Below are positions 20,188-22,468 of a DNA stretch of 22,468 nucleotides, one piece after another. The stretch lies in NCBI GenBank assembly GCA_028875335.1, contig JAPPEF010000307.1:1-22468 (forward strand). The letters are read 5' to 3'. Under the pieces are notes generated by a model. That model was not told the origin of the DNA, made no database searches, and saw only the letters and a program-made list of their open reading frames with translations. Origin of the DNA: Gemmatimonadota bacterium. Its GTDB lineage: Bacteria > Latescibacterota > UBA2968 > UBA8231. The first letter of the stretch is position 1, and each line of letters starts with the position of its first letter. A program made the translations under genes and the position numbers.

Positions 20188-21921
20188 ATGCCTATTTATA
20201 TCCTGCTTTTAGCGACTTTGCCCTTCGTCGCCTGTAGTGGCGGCGAGGGTGGATATGTTCTCAAAAAGGTGCCGCGCAACCGAACCTTGATCATGGACTG
20301 CTCCGAGGCCAATACCTGCTCCGGCCAGATCCAGGATTACAACTCCTTCAACCCCTTCATTCCGGGTGGCATCTCGCGGATAGGATATAACTTCCTCTAC
20401 GAGCCGCTCTACTTCTTCAATGCCTACGAAGAAAATTCCGAGCTAACACCCTGGATCGCCGAGAGCCATCATTTCAACGAGGACTACACCGAACTTGTGG
20501 TCAAAATTCGTCCGGGCGTCGAGTGGAGCGACGGGCATCCTTGGTCGGCGCACGACTTTGCCTTTACCATCAACATGCTCGTGGAGCACGCTCCACAGCT
20601 CGTGTACTCGACGGATATGGCGACTTGGGTCCAAGAGGCGGTCGCCCTCGACAGCCTGACGGCGCGCGTCGCGCTCAAGGCACCCAACCCGCGCTTCCTT
20701 TTCAGCTACTTCGTCCACAGCGGCGACCAAGGTGTCCCCATTGTGCCCAAGCACATCTGGGAAGGCAAAGATCCGCTGACTTTTTCCAACTTTGACCTGA
20801 GTAAGGGCTGGCCGGTTCTGACCGGCCCCTATCGCATTGTGCGCTCGGAACCAGCCCAACGGATCTGGGATCTGCGCGAGGGCTGGTGGGCTGAGAAACT
20901 AGGCTTTCAGGAGTTACCCCAGGTCGAGCGGCTGATCTACCTGACCTATATGGAGGAGCACAAGCGCGTGCAAAACCTGATCGCCAACAACATCGACACC
21001 TGCTTGGAACTGCGTCCGGCCAACATGGTCTCCTTATTGGAGCGCAATCGCAACATCACGACTTGGACGGGCCGCGAGCCGCCGTACAGCTACATCACTT
21101 GGTGGCCCATATCCCTGGGGTTCAATGGGCTGGAGGCCCCTTGGTCCGACCCGGAGATGCGCCGCGCGGTCAACTACGCCATCGACCGCGACCAGCTCGT
21201 ATCCATAGGCTGGCAAAACTCCGGTGCGTGGACCCTGCTGCCCTTGCCCGATCTCCCGCAGATGCATCGGTACTTTACTCTCGCCGAGGACTTGGTTGCC
21301 GAGCACAAAGTCGGCGTCTTTGACTTGGAAAAGAGCGCGGAGATTTTCACCCGCAAAGGCTACGAACACAACGGGGTCTTCTGGGAAAAGGACGGGCAGC
21401 GCCTGAGCATGGTCATTGACATCTTCTCCCACTTTCAGGATCTGACGCCGGTGCTCATCGCCCAGCTCAAAAAGGCTGGCATCGACGCTTCCTTCCGCAT
21501 GACCTCGGATTTTACCACGCGCCTGCGCCAGGGCACGGCCCGCGCGTACCTGATCGGCAACTTTAGCTCTATGCGCGATCCCTATTTTGTGCTGCGCCAG
21601 TACCACAGCCGCTTTGTCCAGCCCACCGGCGAACCAGCCGACATGCCGTGGCGCTGGCAAAACCCGGCCTACGACGCGCTGATCGACCAGATGGGTCAGA
21701 CCCCGACCGACGCCCCGGAGATGGACGAACTCTACCGCAAGGCCATGGACCTCTGGCTCGCCGAGTTACCCTCCATACCCATCGTCCAATGGCCGCACCG
21801 CATCCCGCACAACGAGACCTATTGGACTAATTGGCCCAGCGCGAAAAATCCCTATATCAACAGCGCTTACTGGAGCCGCACTTGGCTCTTGGTGCTGCTG
21901 AACTTGCGGCCGCAGGTGTAA
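20188..21921 (+). CDS. ABC transporter substrate-binding lipoprotein, SBP_bac_5 (peptide/nickel type) family
   Basis: 577 residues. The N-terminus (MPIYILLLATLPFVACSGG) is a hydrophobic stretch ending in a lipobox-like V-A-C, with Cys16 as the expected lipidated residue; it lacks the usual positive charge near the start, which is odd. The body matches family 5 binding proteins: SFNPFIPGG, FLYEPLYFF, LTPWIAESHHFNEDYTELVV, IRPGVEWSDGHPWSAHDFAF, and later PEMRRAVNYAIDRDQLV. Such proteins bind oligopeptides, sugars or metals outside the inner membrane and deliver them to a permease. The start is 3 nt behind the isomerase gene. No permease or ATPase gene follows, since the next gene is convergent, so the transporter partner must be elsewhere. 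Confidence 0.92.
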   Translation: MPIYILLLATLPFVACSGGEGGYVLKKVPRNRTLIMDCSEANTCSGQIQDYNSFNPFIPGGISRIGYNFLYEPLYFFNAYEENSELTPWIAESHHFNEDYTELVVKIRPGVEWSDGHPWSAHDFAFTINMLVEHAPQLVYSTDMATWVQEAVALDSLTARVALKAPNPRFLFSYFVHSGDQGVPIVPKHIWEGKDPLTFSNFDLSKGWPVLTGPYRIVRSEPAQRIWDLREGWWAEKLGFQELPQVERLIYLTYMEEHKRVQNLIANNIDTCLELRPANMVSLLERNRNITTWTGREPPYSYITWWPISLGFNGLEAPWSDPEMRRAVNYAIDRDQLVSIGWQNSGAWTLLPLPDLPQMHRYFTLAEDLVAEHKVGVFDLEKSAEIFTRKGYEHNGVFWEKDGQRLSMVIDIFSHFQDLTPVLIAQLKKAGIDASFRMTSDFTTRLRQGTARAYLIGNFSSMRDPYFVLRQYHSRFVQPTGEPADMPWRWQNPAYDALIDQMGQTPTDAPEMDELYRKAMDLWLAELPSIPIVQWPHRIPHNETYWTNWPSAKNPYINSAYWSRTWLLVLLNLRPQV

Positions 21922-21930
21922 GGGGTACAA

Positions 21931-21949
21931 ACGGCGTACTCGTCGCCGT
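21931..21949. terminator. Short hairpin between convergent genes
   Basis: ACGGCG and CGCCGT form a 6-bp stem with a 7-nt loop in the 32-bp gap between the binding-protein stop and the citrate synthase stop. There is no strong T-run on either side, so a terminator role for either or both genes is only suggested by position. Confidence 0.35.
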
Positions 21950-21953
21950 AACA

Positions 21954-22468
21954 TTAATCCGACGTATGGCGTGGATCGGGTCCGGTGTACTTAGCACGCG
22001 GCCGTATTAGGCGTCCGGTCTGATATTGTTCAATGGCGTGGGCAATCCAGCCGATGGTTCGGCCGAGGCAGAACAGCAACAGGGCTGCTCCTTTTTCCAA
22101 GCCCAAAGCTCGGCGCAGAGTCACCAGCCCCAGATCCACATTGTGGGCAAGCCCCGTCCGCTTGCCGACTTCCTCGATCAAGGCTTTCGCCATCGTCAAT
22201 TCCGAAGCATTGGGGACCGCTTCCTCCAGCAGTTCCATGAGGATCTTCGCACGGGGGTCAACGCCTCGATAGACCACGTGTCCGAAGCCTTCGATTACAT
22301 CTCCCCGCTTGAGCCTGCTGGTAATGGTATCGCCCACGCTGTTCGCCGATTCAGCTTCGTCCCACAAGGCTTCCAGCCGACTGGTCGCTCCACCGTGACG
22401 GGGACCTTGCAGGGCGCTGAGGCCAGCCGTTATCACCGCATACAGACTGGCGCCGCTCGAGGCCACGG
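21954..22468 (-). CDS. Citrate synthase family protein, C-terminal part
   Basis: The gene runs off the window; about 170 C-terminal residues are visible and the first codon seen (GTG) is internal. VASSGASLYAVITAGLSALQ, GPRHGGATS, the active-site region FGHVVYRGVDPRAKIL (catalytic His region) and the C-terminal IAHAIEQYQTGRLIRPRAKYTGP are diagnostic for citrate / 2-methylcitrate synthases. Citrate synthase condenses oxaloacetate with acetyl-CoA; methylcitrate synthase uses propionyl-CoA in the methylcitrate cycle. The visible part does not separate the two, and neither prpB, prpD nor acn is in the window. It converges on the binding-protein gene. Confidence 0.93.
   Translation of the reverse strand, partial: VASSGASLYAVITAGLSALQGPRHGGATSRLEALWDEAESANSVGDTITSRLKRGDVIEGFGHVVYRGVDPRAKILMELLEEAVPNASELTMAKALIEEVGKRTGLAHNVDLGLVTLRRALGLEKGAALLLFCLGRTIGWIAHAIEQYQTGRLIRPRAKYTGPDPRHTSD

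Overview
The window is a GC-rich bacterial chromosome segment, densely packed with genes on both strands. Ordinary housekeeping genes (glycogen phosphorylase, FolD, SerRS, HflX, citrate synthase), a lipobox on the solute-binding protein and a multi-subunit Mrp cation/proton antiporter point to a free-living or host-associated diderm-type bacterium. Two adjacent phytanoyl-CoA-dioxygenase-like (PhyH) genes, a xylose-isomerase-like TIM barrel next to a peptide-type binding protein, and a divergent SerRS are reminiscent of uncultured lineages such as Latescibacterota or Poribacteria. That placement is inference only; no rRNA or tRNA gene is present to settle it.

Layout. 1-806: 3' end of a glycogen/alpha-glucan phosphorylase (+). 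818-3063: serS and folD on the minus strand with overlapping stop and start. 3064-4259: a lower-GC 1.1-kb island bounded by a 65-bp direct repeat (one mismatch) taken from the 3' end of lysR. It carries a 4-fold beta-flower-type protein with a YPG/YPE repeat and, overlapping it, a HEPN-like gene broken by one extra base in a homopolymer. 4260-6823: a tight minus-strand unit of two PhyH-family oxygenases and a LysR regulator. 6970-7764: a SAM methyltransferase transcribed divergently from that unit. 7886-15156: a nine-gene Mrp-type antiporter operon in the order E, F, G, (MbhD/MbhE-MnhB fusion), C, D, D, small membrane protein, D, with almost every stop and start overlapping. 15166-16941: gluconokinase and a histidine-kinase-like protein (minus) whose phospho-acceptor histidine is replaced by glycine. 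16942-17210: a regulatory intergenic region with a perfect LacI/PurR-type palindrome and direct repeats ahead of hflX. 17211-21921: hflX, an RsmJ-like methyltransferase, a sugar isomerase/epimerase-like protein and an extracellular solute-binding lipoprotein (+). 21954-22468: C-terminal part of a citrate synthase (minus).

How the genes fit together. The Mrp operon would build one membrane complex with three separate antiporter-like D subunits and no full-length MrpA. The LysR gene probably regulates its two upstream PhyH partners. The isomerase and the binding protein, 3 nt apart, probably serve uptake and use of an organic nutrient. The most interesting part is the small island behind lysR: two overlapping genes resembling a toxin/antitoxin or defence pair, inserted so that lysR kept a complete reading frame while its apparent old 3' end was pushed 1.1 kb downstream.
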